Source: Gorsachius magnificus
Lineage: Eukaryota > Chordata > Aves > Pelecaniformes > Ardeidae
Direction of reading: 5' to 3'
NCBI GenBank assembly: GCA_034008185.1
Contig: CM067082.1
Span: forward strand, 51,419,586 to 51,483,585
DNA length: 64,000 nt
The stretch's first letter is position 1, and every line of letters starts with the position of its first letter. The notes below the pieces were generated by a model, which worked only from the letters and a program-made list of their open reading frames with translations, did no database searches and was not told the DNA's origin. Shown piece after piece: positions 21,561 to 35,645 of the stretch. The translations under genes were made by a program, and so were the position numbers.

Positions 21561-24500
21561 CACATTGCTACTTGTTTAGGATGAATCTGAATGTGTTTCA
21601 CCAACAGACAGGGAAAGTAACCAGGATTAGAGATAATTACAGATGAAGTGTGTGGCAAATAGCCATCAACCAAGGTTCAAAAGGTTTCTTTTTAGTCCCT
21701 GCAGTGTATCATCCCTGTCAACACAGGCTGCAATTGTGGCCATGGCCCCTAAACACCACCAATTGGAGAAGTATGCAGCTTTCAACAAAATCAAGCCTCC
21801 TCGGGCCCATTTCTTCACTTGTTTCCACCCTAGAGAACATGGTAGTTCAGAGATCTCTTCAAAATAAGCGAGGGGCAGCTACAAGCTCTCCAGCCCACCT
21901 CCCACCAAATTAATCTGGACAGTCTTTCATTTCCATAGCTAGGAAAACAGTTGCCTGCATACTTACTCACTTTGTCAACAGGTATTATGGATAAATTAAC
22001 CTGGTAAGCGCTTTCAGTTCAGCCTAATGCCCCCATGCCATAGCCTTCTCTGTACTTCTGTTTCACCATGTTGCTTTCAGTGGGAAATTTTCACAGACAG
22101 GTTTTATGGAGGGTTCAAAGGGCGAAATGCCTCCCATGAGCACTGTGTACTCTGCCACATTCCTCTGCAAACCCTGACAGGGAGACCTTGTACCGCTGCC
22201 CAGCAGTCACCAAGAGCATCGTGGCTGCATTTGCCACTGAAAGACCAAGCTTATGTCCAGCTGCTCCACGAATATCTGCAGCTTTTTATGCAACTCTTCC
22301 TGAAGGGCAGCTGGGACGTGAAACTTGCTTTACTTAGAACTCCTCAGCATAAAATATATACTTTTATTACAGATTTAACCAGTATCTGGACTAATATGGC
22401 CCTGTACCATGAGTTCTGCCTTTAGGGACTATCAAAATACACATCGATGCACTAAAAACCAGAACCATACAGTTGATTTTAGGAGTAGGACAGAGTGAGA
22501 CATGTCTAGGTCAGCGGACTTTCTGGCAAAATAGGGGACAATGGAGGGCAAGACTATAGATCTTATCTTCTGCCTACCTTGCCTGAGCAGCCAAATTGGA
22601 AAATGAGGCTTGTTGCTCCTGCTGTCAGCAGTAGAAGGGCTGGGGCACGGGTAAGCCCTGCTTCTTGGCAGAGAGGCTTTTCCCAGTGCAAACAGATAAA
22701 ATGTCCCATATACAATTATTCCCACTTTTATGAGAACTTTTTCCACCCATGCCTCCAATTTTCCCTCAGATCTCACTAGTGGAGTAGGGGAGGTCAGCCC
22801 TCTAGCAACATTCCCTCTCCAGAAAAACTTCTAGCTCCAGGGAAAGGCCCCTGCGTCAGAGGGCTTGAGCCATAATCCTGGCAATGGGCAGGTTTTCCCT
22901 TCACTCAGGGTGGCTGTAGAGACAACCCAGGCACCTTCTGCTCAAAGAGCCCTCTGTGAGGTGCCTGGTAGTTTTCTGGCACAGTTTTCATGAAGCTGAG
23001 ATGATGGGCAGTCAGTCCAGAGAGAAGGGATGGAACCAGCAAGGACTGCCACTAAATTCAGAGAATGAAGAGCTGGTGTGAAGACTTGACTAAGTGAGTG
23101 GTGTAAGGCAGCAAGGAAATCATCCAGTTTCATGAAACAGTATCTTCTTGACTAAGTACGGAGTTCACTAATTTCCTTCTGCTAACATACCAGTGTCCAC
23201 CGTGGCTCCTCAGCTTTTAGCTCCAATACATGATCCAGGAGAAAACAAATGGATAAAATTTCCCTTCTTTACGGTCAAAAATCCAGGGTCAATCTTCAAA
23301 TCTATTAGTCTTTTTCCAAAGACCTTTTTCTTGAAACCAATAAGCATTCATCCCCTCTCTTCAAGCACCTTTCTTCATGAATAACCACTTACTGTGGGAA
23401 TTCCCTGTGGGGCTAATCATTCTGCTTACAGAAGGGACCTTGCTTTAGATGCTTTGTGAATAGCCAGCCCTTTATAACTGTGAGAGAAATGCAGCTTCAG
23501 CTCTTAAGATGGCTGTCCCTCCCTCTCATCAGCTCCACTCACACATGCACCCCTCCTCACATTAGTGTATTCTGTATATTTTTTCCCTTTAGATTATCTT
23601 CTCCTTGGGGCAGGGGTTGTGTCTTGCTATGTTTCTGTGAAGTTCATATAATCAGATAGCTCTGATCTTGACTGGAGCCTCTTGGCACTACTGTAATATA
23701 AATATTATATAACGGTTGAGGAAATACCACGTCCTGACTTTTGGGAACTCTTCCCCCACCCCCTACTCAGTATCTTACTCCCTTTGTTCTCAGAGGCAGT
23801 TGCTAGTGCATTTTATACATACAAACACATGTGCAGAAAGGGCAGGACGTAGGTATTTTGCCTTGATTTTTTAGAAGAATTGTTTGAAGCTGTTACGTGT
23901 GGCCTAGGGTGGTATGAATTAGCGGACTACGTGTGGATGAGAGAGTGAAGGGGTATGATAAACGTCACCGATCGGCGTCTAACTGCAGCTTATGTTATAC
24001 ATAATTATACTGCATCCAAAAACATCCATTAAAAGAACATTAAGGTTGTAAAGCAAGCACTGAAGAGTCAGGAAATGAAAGAATTAAGTTTGTCTTCATC
24101 CAGTGCTCATGAGAATTTACACTATGAAGTAAAAGGGAATTTGAGGGGACAGAAAAAGGAAGCTCTCTTATTTCAGATTTGATCTTTTTTAACAGTTCCA
24201 AGAATGCTGTAGTCTTGCCATTCCTGCCCCCAGCCACAGCGACGGCCACAAGATAATTCTCCTGCCATATCTGTTGCCTTCCACCTCCAAGTAGCCAGGC
24301 ATTGGTTTCTCCTTTAAAACCAGGAAAACACAACAACTTAGATTCCTTCCATCCAGCTCCATCCACATGTGGTTCTTGTTACCCACAATGCCCGTAAAAA
24401 ACATTTGCTATTTCTCCAGCGGTTCATGTTTCCTCCCTTTCCCTGCCTTTCTTCAGAAACCACTCTCTTCATTAGTTTCTTTCCTCTGTAAATACTCAAC

Positions 24501-27500
24501 TAGAAGTGAAAGTGTGTAGGCACAGGATCCCCGGCTGTTATTGCCTGGGAGGTTACTTCTGGAGACCCGCTGCAGCGTTCAGTCAAGTAAACCCCGCTGC
24601 GAGAAAGGGAGAGCGAGGAACACAAAGTAGCACTGAGAAACATCTACGATGCTCTGCAGTGGGAATAAAGACACCGGGAGGCCTGAATTTCCATGCAAAG
24701 AAACCACGGGAGAGCAGATGAGCAGAGCCAGAACTGGAGCCATACACAAAGACGGCTCTGGGGTGTAAATGTGAGAATGGGGACGTAACGCTGCCTTACT
24801 GCCCTACTGTGGAAAAACATTGAGAAGAGGGATGTTAAGGAAAGTAACAACGGAAATGCTGGAACAAATGACCCAGCACTGAATGAGATGGGAGAAGAAG
24901 GAGAAAAGGTGACAGATACCTACAAGCTCTGCCCCAAGATGGACACTTTCGATGCTAATTTAAAAAGGGATAATAAGGAAGACATTATTGAGAGAAATAT
25001 GTCCGTCTAAAGGAATTAAAGAAATATCTCTGAGTAGTAAAGACTCAGGGAAAGTGTAGAAACAAAAGACGCCCAAAACATGGGACAGGTACACAGGCTT
25101 ATGCCAAAGGAACTCGGGAGTCAAGGCAGGGCAGGTTTCTCTCAACCGAGGAAAAGTTCTTTTTCAAGAGGCCAACCTCTCGATAGTGCCTTTTCTCTGG
25201 ATCTTTGCCACAAACACTCAGGGTAAGTTCACTATGAAGATTTTGGGGTCTTAGCTGCCTTCCCTCCAGTGCCTTAGCTTTCCCTGCAGTGTGAAGAAAC
25301 CTCCTTGTGGCAACATGGACTTAATGCTCTTTAGCTCATGTAAAGTTAAGGACACATTTGCTTTCCAACCAACAGTCCAATGGTCTAATGCAATACTATC
25401 TCCTGCTCCTAGGAAGTGTTCATTCAACTAAGTCACTATCTGCTTCCTCCTCTGTGCTGCAAATATTGTCCTGCTGCCTGCAAAGCTGGCAAACTGACAT
25501 AATTTTAAGGGATTTCTTGCACCTTCTCCCGCCTGCCGGCCCTTAGTTGGGCATATGCTGTTAGCCCGGCATGGGCAACATCCTGTGCTGCTTTGCTGTA
25601 CTTTTCTGACCTCCAGTTTCAGTTTTATAGTCATTTTGAGTTTCTTTGTATCCTGTCTCATTTGCCATAGGAGAGTCCATCCTCTATAAGCTGTGCTGTG
25701 ATGAATTCTAATGTTTTCTTAAAGGATTAATTTGAAATCTGCCAGTAATCACCTCCAGGTTGTTTTGAGCACAGTCACAGTCTTATCAGGTCTCAGGTAG
25801 CCCCCAGAACTGTAAGACCTAGACTTCAGCCTGAGCCCAGCCACAAACACCCCTGTGATTTTTTCCTTCCTTTTCATTTTGTTTAATAACATTCCTCTCC
25901 TGTGTTTCATTCTTGCATGAAGTACAGAAACTCCTCAAATTTCTAAAATACAGCTTCACAATCAGCCTTTGCTCTCCGATTTAACAGCAGTCTGGCAGAC
26001 ACACCAGTTACCGCTAGAAATAAGGCTGCCTTGTGATTGCCCCCACCACTTGCAGACACCGAAAGAAGCACTCTTCAAACCTTCTCCAGTTGTACTCCAT
26101 ATTCCCAAAGTGTTTTAACTCTCACAGGACTTGCCACTGCTCCTTTTTTTTTATTGCATGGAGGTTATTTGCCTCGCTGCTTTTGACTCCTGGTGCCGTA
26201 GGGCATCGAGTGGCCACTCCGGGTCCATGGCTGTGAAACAGGCACTTTGTGAGACGTAGGGGAGGGTTACACAGTGCAAAGCTGTTTCAGTGCTTTCTGT
26301 TTAGCTCAGGCAGAGGGTGGACATACCCTTGCTGATGATGCCCTTCTGATGTTTGTTGTTTGACCCCAGATGGCTGCACATAGCCGTAAAGCCTTCTGCA
26401 ATGCCCCCTCCGGACTTTCTCGTAGGGGAAGCTCAGCTCCTCCAAGGCTTAATCTTCTGCAGGACACAGCATACTGCAAATACTCAGTGGTTTCAGCAGC
26501 AAAGGTTCTTCTAAACACAACACAGGTTGTTTTTACTTTAAGTGCTGACTTTAAACAGTATATAATTTAGCCAAAATCAGACAGATTTATGTAGGGCACA
26601 ACAAAAGCAACTCTCAGTACCAGTTTTCAAGATTTTATGACTGCCTGTCTTGGAATAACTTCTGGATTCTGTTTTGGATCATAAAGTGTTAGTAAGTGAA
26701 TGTGGAGACTGTTTCCATAGCCTTTCTGAACTACCTGTCTGTGATTAATTATGGACAACTCTGAACGATTGTACCTCTCCGCCAACCTCCATGTTTGCAC
26801 AGTGACTAACATGGTGATGTCAGTTCCCACTAATGTATTTGCCAATTAGGAAGATTTAGTGTGGTGACTGAGGACAGCAGAGTGTTGGTGGCAAATCTGT
26901 AATTGCCCAAGTCAAATATCTGACAACTGGGTGTTAGAAAAAGTGCTTTAGGTTTTACCCCCATGTGGGCCTGACTGTGCATCTTTCCTCAACACTTCAG
27001 TTTGTATCACATCAGGATACATCAGTCACATCTTATTATGTCACGGCGAATCACTTTCTGGCTCACCATAATCCTTAATCAACAAATCCAATGCCATGCG
27101 CCACCCTCCAAAGCATCAGTCAAGCAAACGCAATCAAGTAAATATCTTGATTTTTTTTTTTGAACGCACGCAATGGACTGCCAGGATTGGTAGCGCCTCA
27201 AAACTCCACCAGCACAAGCAGCCCATCATGCAAGACCCCTAGAAATGCTGCAGGAGGCAATCTCTCCCTCAACAAGCTTGCAAACAGGAAGCAAAACGAT
27301 TTGGCCGTGCCCACACACACATCAGCACCGAACAGACCTCAGCCAACCTGACAGGCTCATGAATGCCCAGTCCACCAAACCAGGCTGAGATATGTGCACC
27401 ACTGCTGGTGTGTGAAATACTTCAAATGATACTTGGAGGCGGCAGGCTTCAGCTGCCTATGTCAAGGCAGTAACCCTGTAGCTTGTGTAATTGCCTCTGT

Positions 27501-28979
27501 ACAGGAGTTCGTGTTCAGCCATACCTCCCTCTGTGAAAAAGTTGAGCTGCAGGATAAGAGCTTTCACACAACCAGCTGCTGCCAAGCAGCAGATTAGCAG
27601 GTAATCAGTTGACTGGTAGTAACTTTGTCAGCTCCCAGAATCTTGCTGTACGTCGGGGGCGAATGGCTAAAGTGTCAAGGCGAGTGCATGAGGGGCAGAG
27701 GCAGATGGCTAAGGTATAAGGTTGAATCGTCTGTGGGGCGAGATGAAGAGGTGCAGTATGGCCCGAGGTCACTGGCTTCAGAGACCAGTGGTGGGAAGAG
27801 GATGAAGGAGGTAATACCACACCCCCTGTCCGAGGGACTATCATGTTCAGTAGGAAGGGAATAGAGGCTTTCACATGCCCGTGCATGGCTCAGCCTTGTA
27901 CTCCCGCTACCTACGCACATGTGAAAGGATGAGAACTGCAATTTCCTTGAGTTCAGGATGATGCCAGGTAACCCATACAAGCACCACACACTGCAAGCCA
28001 TCAGCAAGCTGTCTGATTCTCCAGCATGGATAAAAACAACAGCATCCCAGGCTGGCAGGCTGTCAGGAAGCAATGCCAAGTCCAAGAGGCTTAAAAAAGA
28101 ACCAGCCATATCAAAGCTGCTGTGGAAGTTTTACTTCACTGCTTTTAAAAGTTCATGGGTTTATTTCCATCCAGTGGAAGACAGCTACTGGGTTTCATAT
28201 TTGGAGAAAACCTAAATCCCAGTAAGAGATATAGAGTCCAACCTTATTAATTTCTGTACTCACATACAGGCACTGTACACACAATCACTGTGATGAGAGG
28301 CAGGCGTATGCTCCGGCCACTTTATGCCAGCTACACAGACACAAAGAAACCGTCCAGGGAAATAACTTTGACAGAGAGGGGTTTATCTGGCAGCATTTAT
28401 CTAGCACTGCCTCTGCATTCCCTTTTCAGGACCTCCCCTCCTCCTCCACCCCCAGGATGATGGCGGAGGAAGGGATTAGGGAATAAAGGGGGAAGACCAG
28501 AAAGCAAACATCACCAGGGAATACTAAGTCTTCAGCTTTTCTCTGCCTGACAGTAGTCCCTCAGCACTGGGGATGCGAGCTACAACAGCCCTGTGAAAAG
28601 GATAAACCAGCCCCTACGAGGACCCAAGAGCAGAAAAATAAACCGACAACACCCAGCACTTCTGTGACATTCCTGAGCTATACAAATCACTTGCCCAAGT
28701 CCTCACATATTGCCTCCCTCCTCCCAGCTATGCAGCACTGCCGCAGCAAATCCACAGCACTTGGACAGCTGGTGATGGCTGGGATTTGGCCCGATACGTG
28801 GATATTATTTGGGGGGTTTGTTGCATTTTTATGTTGACTCACTGCATACAATGGGCCAATGTTGCCATCACCACATAACTGTCACAGAACTTTTTTTTTT
28901 TTACTATTATTGTATTTATTCCTTTCTTCCCTTGCCACCCTGTAACAAAGAAAGGAAAATCCAGAACAGGACATGTGCT
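21561..28979. other. Non-coding stretch, no gene seen
   Basis: Seven kilobases of moderately AT-rich unique DNA. T runs at about 26144-26153, 27150-27161 and 28891-28902 are the only simple sequences. Frames reach 144 codons (minus, 27675-28109) and 132 codons (plus, 22027-22425), but none has a domain, conserved-looking motif or paired splice sites. I found no transposon, RNA gene or CpG island. Confidence 0.5.
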
Positions 28980-29290
28980 ATTTAATATCTGTGTCAATGT
29001 CAGAATGCAGGCATGCTTTTATTCTTTTGCCTTTTGCAATGAATGTGTGATACCTGATATATTAGGTATTAATAAAGCAGACTGCTTTATGCTGTTTATA
29101 TTGGTAATATGATTCTGGATCTTATCCCCAGCTGAGGAGTAGGAATGTAGATTTTTCCTTGTATATTATTGCCCAGCCATGGCTAATCAAGTATACAATA
29201 TATTCTGATTTTTGTGTATTGTTTTATTTTTGATTGACTTTAATTAGAACCAGCTCTCTATATAATAAGTAGATATATAAAATGTGGAAG
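28980..29290. promoter_or_regulatory. Candidate conserved non-coding element
   Basis: AT-rich block with small palindromes (ACCTGATATATTAGGT; ATAAAGCA-GAC-TGCTTTAT) and ATTA cores, with no long frame. The texture could be a conserved element or matrix-attachment-like DNA. Low confidence without alignment. Confidence 0.2.
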
Positions 29291-30084
29291 GGAGGGAGCA
29301 ATGGCTAAAAGGCATAGAGAATGAGACAAAATAAAGAACCCAACGGGATGGTGTAGCCTTGCACTTCACCAGCGGTTTTACAGTACTTCACCCGTAATTG
29401 CCAGCACCAATCCCACCCGTGCCTACAGCAGTGATCTGTCCCAGAGGCACCAGTACCACCGAGGGCTGAAGATCCCCATCTGCGCTAACTATGACCCCTG
29501 TTCATGGGGAACTGCAAAGCAGGGGAATTGCAAAAGCATGATAGCATAGAGTGGAAAGCATTGTTTTGACTGTGGGTAAACAGTGAAATTGAGAGGCATG
29601 AGCTAGTTCAGATAAAATAAGTGTGTCCTGAAGCTCGGACACACAACTTGAAATTATGCGTAAGAAGTTGTGTGCATCCCTTTGTCTTTCCTTATGCACA
29701 CGTTTCCCAGTTTCTCACAAGTTTTCTTCTGGATTATATTCAAAGTCCTGCTATGACTATTGTCAGTGACAAAACTCAGATGTCATCAGGCACCTTCCCA
29801 GCGAGAGAAAATCCTCTTTGTTTGAATGTCCAACTCTTCTCAAGGAATGGCTAATACTTCCATTAATTCAGTCAGCACTGACCTTAATTTGCTTGCTCCT
29901 GGACAGGAGATCCGATCACATAAACCACTCGCACAAACTCCTGGGTTTATCCTGCTGAGGAAAATAGTGGCTGGCCTGCCTAGTATCACAGCACTTGATG
30001 CCTGTTCTGCAGGGCTTTTTGCATAACATCTGGGGAGCGCCTACTTCTAAGGAAGTTTGAAAATGGTCCCTTTCATCAGCATCA
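29291..30084. other. Non-coding stretch, no gene seen
   Basis: Frames are at most 77 codons. Nothing identifiable on either strand. Confidence 0.5.
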
Positions 30085-30142
30085 GATCCCATTGTATTCA
30101 ATGAGAGCTGCAGGTGTTCTGTACCACTTGGGGCCAGGCCCT
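30085..30142. repeat. Eroded ancient amniote repeat
   Basis: ATCCCATTGTATTCAATGAG, then AGCTGCAGGTGTTCTGTACC and GGGGCCAGGCCC. From memory this follows the order CCCATTGACTTCAATGGGAGC - TGCAGGTGCTCAGCACC - CAGGCC of a dispersed amniote repeat. About 58 bases are recognisable. Confidence 0.5.
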
Positions 30143-33100
30143 TCATCATAATAAAAAGGCCAGATTTGAGCTGGAAGCTCTGTCATTAAAACTGCCTGTA
30201 GTGTATTAGTAATCTGCTGAACCTCCTAGAGGCCCAGAGAAACCTTCTGCTGCGTTACTTTAACTCTTTGTGATTATCAGAACAGTGAGGATTTAAGAAG
30301 GGACACATTAAATTCCTGTCACATCCCTTCTCTGAGTTACCCAAAGACTAATAGACCCAACAAAACCTTTCTTGGGAGCACAAAGTAGAAGGAACTCTCT
30401 CTGTATGAGATAGCATTCACTGCCAGAAGTGCCCACAATGTTGTTTAAGATGATTGACAGCCTCTCCCTCCATTTTATTTTACAGCTATTTTAATGTATC
30501 AAACACCTGGAGATGCTTATGAGACTATCCAAATCAGTTTTTAGTGCCTCTGATCCGCACACCGAATCCATTTCCTGCCACTCTCTTCCCAAGAAGCGAG
30601 CACCCTTTCGTGCAAGGGGTTTAGCACGGGGCGTGGGGACGCTTCTGCTCCGGCCATGGGAAACATGCTCAAGGGGAGGTTGCAATCCTGAAGGCACCCT
30701 GATGGCTTATGTTCTTACTGGACAACATCAGGGCGGAAATACTGGGATAGACACGGGAAGGCAGCGGTGACTGCCTGGAGACCCACTCTGGCAGCTTCCC
30801 CCAGTGGGTAGGTCTGCTGATAGGCACCACGTGGGTCATCTGCTACCAGGGCAGTGACGTGGAAACAAGTGAAGCCAGGGCACAACACGGCCCCACGCTG
30901 CCAGCCTGAGAGCCATTGTCACCTGGCGTAGCTCAGGCTGGTACACTGGTGTTGTGAAATCAGCTGGAGGGATATACAGGAAGAAAAAGAGGGACTACAT
31001 TACTCAGGGAAGGCTAAATGCAATAAAGAGTCTGGCTCTTCATGTCGTATTCATTAAAAGCAAATTATTGGATCAGAATGGCTGTTCAAATCGGTTCAGC
31101 TAAATATTAGGATATGACCCAAATCTTCTATCCAAGTGAACATATGCATACACTTTTCTGAAGCTCAAAAGATTTAGTCAGTCAAGACATAAGAAAGGGG
31201 AGAGATTTGCTTTCCTGGGGTAGGTACTTGTTTATTTTATATTTCAATTTTCACAGAAGTCTGTGCTTGTTGGAGTCAGCAAAGACCAGAAATTGTAACC
31301 CAACAGATCTGCGTCGTGTCTTAGATAATCTCAAGATGAGGTTTGGAAAAGCTTCTGAGAAACTTCCAAGTATCTATAGCCAAACTTTCTAATATTTGCC
31401 AATCTTTGTTATTGGAATATTTCTCCATGTTAAAAGCCATGACTTGCACAACTCAGAAAGGTCCACAGAGAGATTTTCATTCCTTTTTCTTTTCCTTTTG
31501 CATCTCATGAGATTCTGCATGTAATTTTATTATGAGCCAGAGGCCACATTACTGTGAGCTTCAAGAAACAATTAGGGTTGTGGTCACAGCAACTTGCAGA
31601 GAGTGTGATGGATTAATAGCATCATGTTATAACTTGATAATGATGCCATGTCACAAGATTAGCATAGCATATCATGTAATTTCTCTTACACTAAAAATGG
31701 ACCTGAAACAAACCCCAAAACAATCCCAACCTCTGAGATTTGGCTCCCAGTCCAACTCTTTGCAAAGCCAATTACTCTGTAACAGGCTGTGCCAAAATCC
31801 TGGATCAGAAGCCTATCTATTTTGGGATCATATCCACCCAGATCCAAAACTTGTCAAAATGGGGCCCTGTCTTTGTTTCCAGGAGCTCGGCAGTGTGAAG
31901 CTGCTAGCACTGACCTGCAGGTAGGGGATGTGCGGTGCTCTCTTGGGTTGGGTCTTTGCCTCCACTGGCTGGCAGTGCGAAAGCAGCCCCAGCCCTTGTG
32001 GTGAGTCTGACTGATGCTCCCACCCACAGCTCTGCCAAAAATGAGCCATAATGCAAGTTCTGCATGTTTGCACACTACTGGTCATAGTCCTTTAAAGGAT
32101 GAGAGACAGTTTTAAGCTCAGGGTCCAGACTGCTTGTGGTTGGAGGCATGACTAGGCTATCCCACTACAGCAAGCACCACTGCTCATTCTGCCAGCAAAT
32201 CTTATTTAGCTTTACTGACAGAACAGCTGCTTTTGCATCCAAGAGCTGTCAGTCCAAGACGAAGGAGGACAGACTTCTCATGTAGTCCAGATGTTAGGGC
32301 ATCCAAAAAATATAATATCACCACACATGAAAATACAGCTTTTTCTTTGTTGTTATCATCTTTGGCATTAGAACAGGTTTTTCCCTTCACCCTTATGACT
32401 ACAACCGAAAACTATTCTAAATGAACTTTTCAGGAATTTCTTCTCTTTATCTCATGCCTTCAGCTCCTGCAGCAAGTCTTCGAACCAGGTGGTTAAACCA
32501 GTAGTCCCTTCTTCTGCTCAGGTCTTAAAGGTTGTTACCAGGCTTAGAAACCCCATAGCTCTGTTACCACTCTGTAACTCAGTGAGCTTTCACTGGAGAT
32601 TCAGCCAGGCTGGAAAGAGCACCCGGGCTGGCACTATCAAGAGAGGAAGAAACAATTTCAGAGAGTGGGACATGGGAGCACATTCTTCTCTTGCCAGTGT
32701 TGTATTTTCTTCTCTTAAAAACACGGCAAAAGGGATCATAAGAACAGGGGGTGGTTCTGCATTGCAACGCGCCTGACCTCTGGGGAAGGCCGGGTCTCGA
32801 CGAGGATGCTGGTGTCTCTGGCAGCAATGCCCCACTCAGCACCCCAGCGCTTTGTCTCCCTGCTCTCTCTCCTGTTGTCCTCTGGTCCGCCTGGCAGTGC
32901 CGGTGTTTCAGCGTTAGTCCTCAGGTTGGACATTGTTTGTTAAGATGTATGTCCATTTCCAAACACATTGACAGAAGGCATGGATTATAAATATTATGAT
33001 GCATTAAGCTGTGAAAAGACAATGGTTAAATAAGAAAGCTGAGCGAAAATCACTGGGATTTCATCAAAAGGGAAGATGAATGAACAGAACTACACTGACA

Positions 33101-34764
33101 TCTGCTGGTCCATACATCAGCACTGGTATTGTTACTGCCACCGAAAATTGCCGCGGTGATGGGGAAAAATGACACGTTAAACTCAATAAATCCTTCAAAG
33201 ATACCTGCCACTTCCACCACGTTTATCCACCACCTACTGCCCTGCTGCACTCTCTGGTCATCTGGGCAGGATCTCTTAGGGAAGAAGTTTTTCTATTTCT
33301 ATAAGAGTAGGGTTTATTTCTTTTTTCTTTTTTTTTGTTTTCCCCCTGTTTTGTTTTGAGGCAGATGGTGTTTCAGGTTACTGGAGCTCTGCATGGACTG
33401 CTGGACTTGCAGAGATCCTGCACAGTTGGCCGGTGCGTGTGCCCAGCCTAGCTCTGTACAGCTTGCACACCAAATCCCACACGTGTGGGACACCGCAGCC
33501 TGCACCACTGTGCGTGCACCCGGTAAATGGAGTAATTCACTGAACTTGCTGTGTAAGCACTGAGCAATTGTACAGCACATACGCAGTAGGTCTGACGAGT
33601 CCTAGATGCTGCATATTCACCACGTAGCCCTTAGGCACTTGTTTCTGTGCAGGAAATTTTGCAGAGAAATATGGAAGCAACTGCTTTCAGATTTTCAAAT
33701 TTTGTCAGATAGAAAAAAAAAATTAATGAAGACACATAATACTTAACTGCTGTAAAGTATAATTTTGCACCTAGGGGAGAAAGAGTCATTGGGAATGGAG
33801 ACTATTACAGTTATCAGAAGATACAGGACTGTGATTTGGGATATCTTACTGCACATTCATTCACCTTTACAAACCTTCAGGGACATGTTTTTTTTATGAC
33901 GCTGAACCCTCATCTTCTGAAGGTGTGAAGAGTAAAATGGATGCACCCAAAACCACTTGTCTATTTAAACTCATATGTGCTGGGACAGCTATGTATGGGA
34001 AGAGGGAGGCTATACAGTGGGGAATTATTATTTTTCCTTTAATTTGGTGACTTCTCTACACTTTGTACGTACTGATAAACAACCAAAGCACAATCTTTAT
34101 CATTCAAGACAAAATAAAGACTGTGATACTTCAATACATGAAAAAATCCATTTAGTTGCTTCTCAGAAAGACACCTCCTCAAAACACTCTTTTCCCTTAA
34201 ATAGTAAGCTAACAAGGATAGGGTATTTCTTTTACTGAAAAATAACAGTCTTTTGGAAAGCAGCTGATTCACTTGCAAATATGAAACCCGCACCCTTACT
34301 GTCTTAATCCTGATGACAAGGGGGTGGGGCTGGACCATCTGAAAAGGAGCTCTCAGTTTCCCTTCCAAATCACTGCTTTGGGATTTCACTGGGTGGATTT
34401 TGATTGTTCTGCTGTTACTGCACGCAGAGCATCTTCTTTGCACATCTAAATGCAGAGGCGAAAAGATCCCGCTATTGAAGAGTAGGGCGAAGAAGAAACT
34501 TGCATTCATAGATGAAAACCCAGCTATTTATTGGAAGTCATTGTTCCTTAACCATTGCCAAAGACTGAAAGGAAGCAGCTAGATAAAACAATCAAAATGT
34601 GTTCTGAAGCACAGATAAAAAATGATTAGAACATTTTTGGCTGGTTCTAATTATTGATAACATCAATTAAGTCCATTTCATAAAACACTCCTAAAAAAAC
34701 CAGATTCAGGCTTACGTTACCTAAGCAAATTCAACCCCCTCTGGCCTCCCTCCCATCCCCAGTA
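30143..34764. other. Non-coding stretch, no gene seen
   Basis: Unique DNA with a GC-richer interval at about 30590-30950 and T/A-rich runs near 33318-33345 and 33712-33723. A minus-strand frame of 156 codons (34039-34509) is the longest outside repeats. It has no recognisable domain, and the 87-codon plus-strand frame at 33975-34238 overlaps it, so I treat it as chance. Confidence 0.5.
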
Positions 34765-34980
34765 CATCTCCAAGTCAGAAGACCTAGGAGGCTTCAGCAA
34801 CTTACTTTATCAAAGAGAAGGTTAAGAGGTAACTTGATCAAACGTTGCTTTTATTTCATGGAGGAACACAAGAGCTGATAATAAATTTTCAGTCCACTAG
34901 ACAGAGACATAAAAAGAGCAGGAAAACATTAATAAACCTGGTAAGAATAGAGCCACTAACAGAAAAAAGGAGGCTGGATG
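34765..34980 (+). mobile_element. Ancient CR1 LINE fragment, plus strand
   Basis: GACCTAGGAGGCTTCAGCAA, then TATCAAAGAGAAGGTTAAGA and GGTAACTTGATCA, then ACAAGAGCTGATAATAAA and CTAGACAGAGACATAAAAAG follow, in order, an old CR1 lineage. There the 3' part of the reverse-transcriptase frame encodes the run I know as RLSKRRLRGDLI. It is strongly diverged and truncated at both ends. It lies about 145 bases upstream of another old CR1 piece in the opposite orientation, with partly overlapping coverage of the same element region. Confidence 0.65.
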
Positions 34981-35125
34981 GGATTGTCACTTCTGTCTTC
35001 AGAAGCTAATGCTGACCCAAATATTCAGAAACAGGGTGCAAATTCACTTTTCAAACAGCATTAGAGTTTGAAGGGTTTTGTTTTAAGTTTCTTCTCTTAA
35101 TGGGAACATTTTCTGTATTGTGCTA

Positions 35126-35645
35126 GACATACACATCTAAGGCTGGAAAAAGACCACTTTGATCGTCTGACATTCTACATTACTTTGGCCAAAAGACTCA
35201 CAGGTATTGATTTCTACTTTGAGATCAACAGAAGCTTCTGATTTGAATTGTATTGGGTTTTAAGTCTAGATCTGAAAACATCCAGCAATGGAAATTCCAC
35301 TGAAATAACAGTAAACTCTTTTAATGAGTAATTACTGTTGCGCTTTAAAATTTTCACCTTATTTCCAACTCGATTTTGTCTATTTTCTAGACTTACGTTC
35401 TTATTATTTCCTTATCTGCCAGACTGCAGAGCCATCTATCATTGTCTTTCTGTTCCTTAAGAAAGTATTAGCAGTCTGTGATAAACTTTCTGCTTCCTCT
35501 CTCCTTTGATAAGCCAAAAGGCTTAAGCATCTTCAGTTTTTCACTGTAAACAGTGCATTCTGTGTTTCCCATCATTCCCAAATATTTTTTTCTGAGACCT
35601 CTTCGCATTTTCAATATTATTCCTAAAGTATTTCACTTTAGCAGG
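35126..35645 (-). mobile_element. Ancient CR1 LINE fragment, minus strand
   Basis: Read on the plus strand, the order is CTAAGGCTGGAAAAAGACCA, TTTGATCGTCTGAC, AACATCCAGCAATGGAAATT, TTCACCTTATTTCCAACTCG, CTCCTTTGATAAGCC, AAGCATCTTCAGTTTTTCAC and GACCTCTTCGCATTTTCAAT. This is the reverse complement of an old CR1 3' region: the element's 3' end is at 35126 and sequence further 5' in the element is at 35645. About 520 bases survive with many substitutions and small indels. No working protein can come from it. Its lineage is older than the CR1 ends at 19356 and 45101. Confidence 0.78.

Noticed and set aside
22027..22425. 132-codon plus-strand frame with a Leu-rich, helix-like middle
   Set aside because: No family recognised and no splice sites or regulatory context; length is within chance expectation.
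32009..32034. GTGAGT...CCCACCCACAG resembling an intron with donor and acceptor
   Set aside because: The implied intron would be under 40 bases, too short for vertebrate splicing.
34039..34509. 156-codon minus-strand frame, longest outside repeats
   Set aside because: No recognisable domain or signal peptide. A frame of this length is expected by chance in 64 kb read six ways, and another frame is open opposite it.
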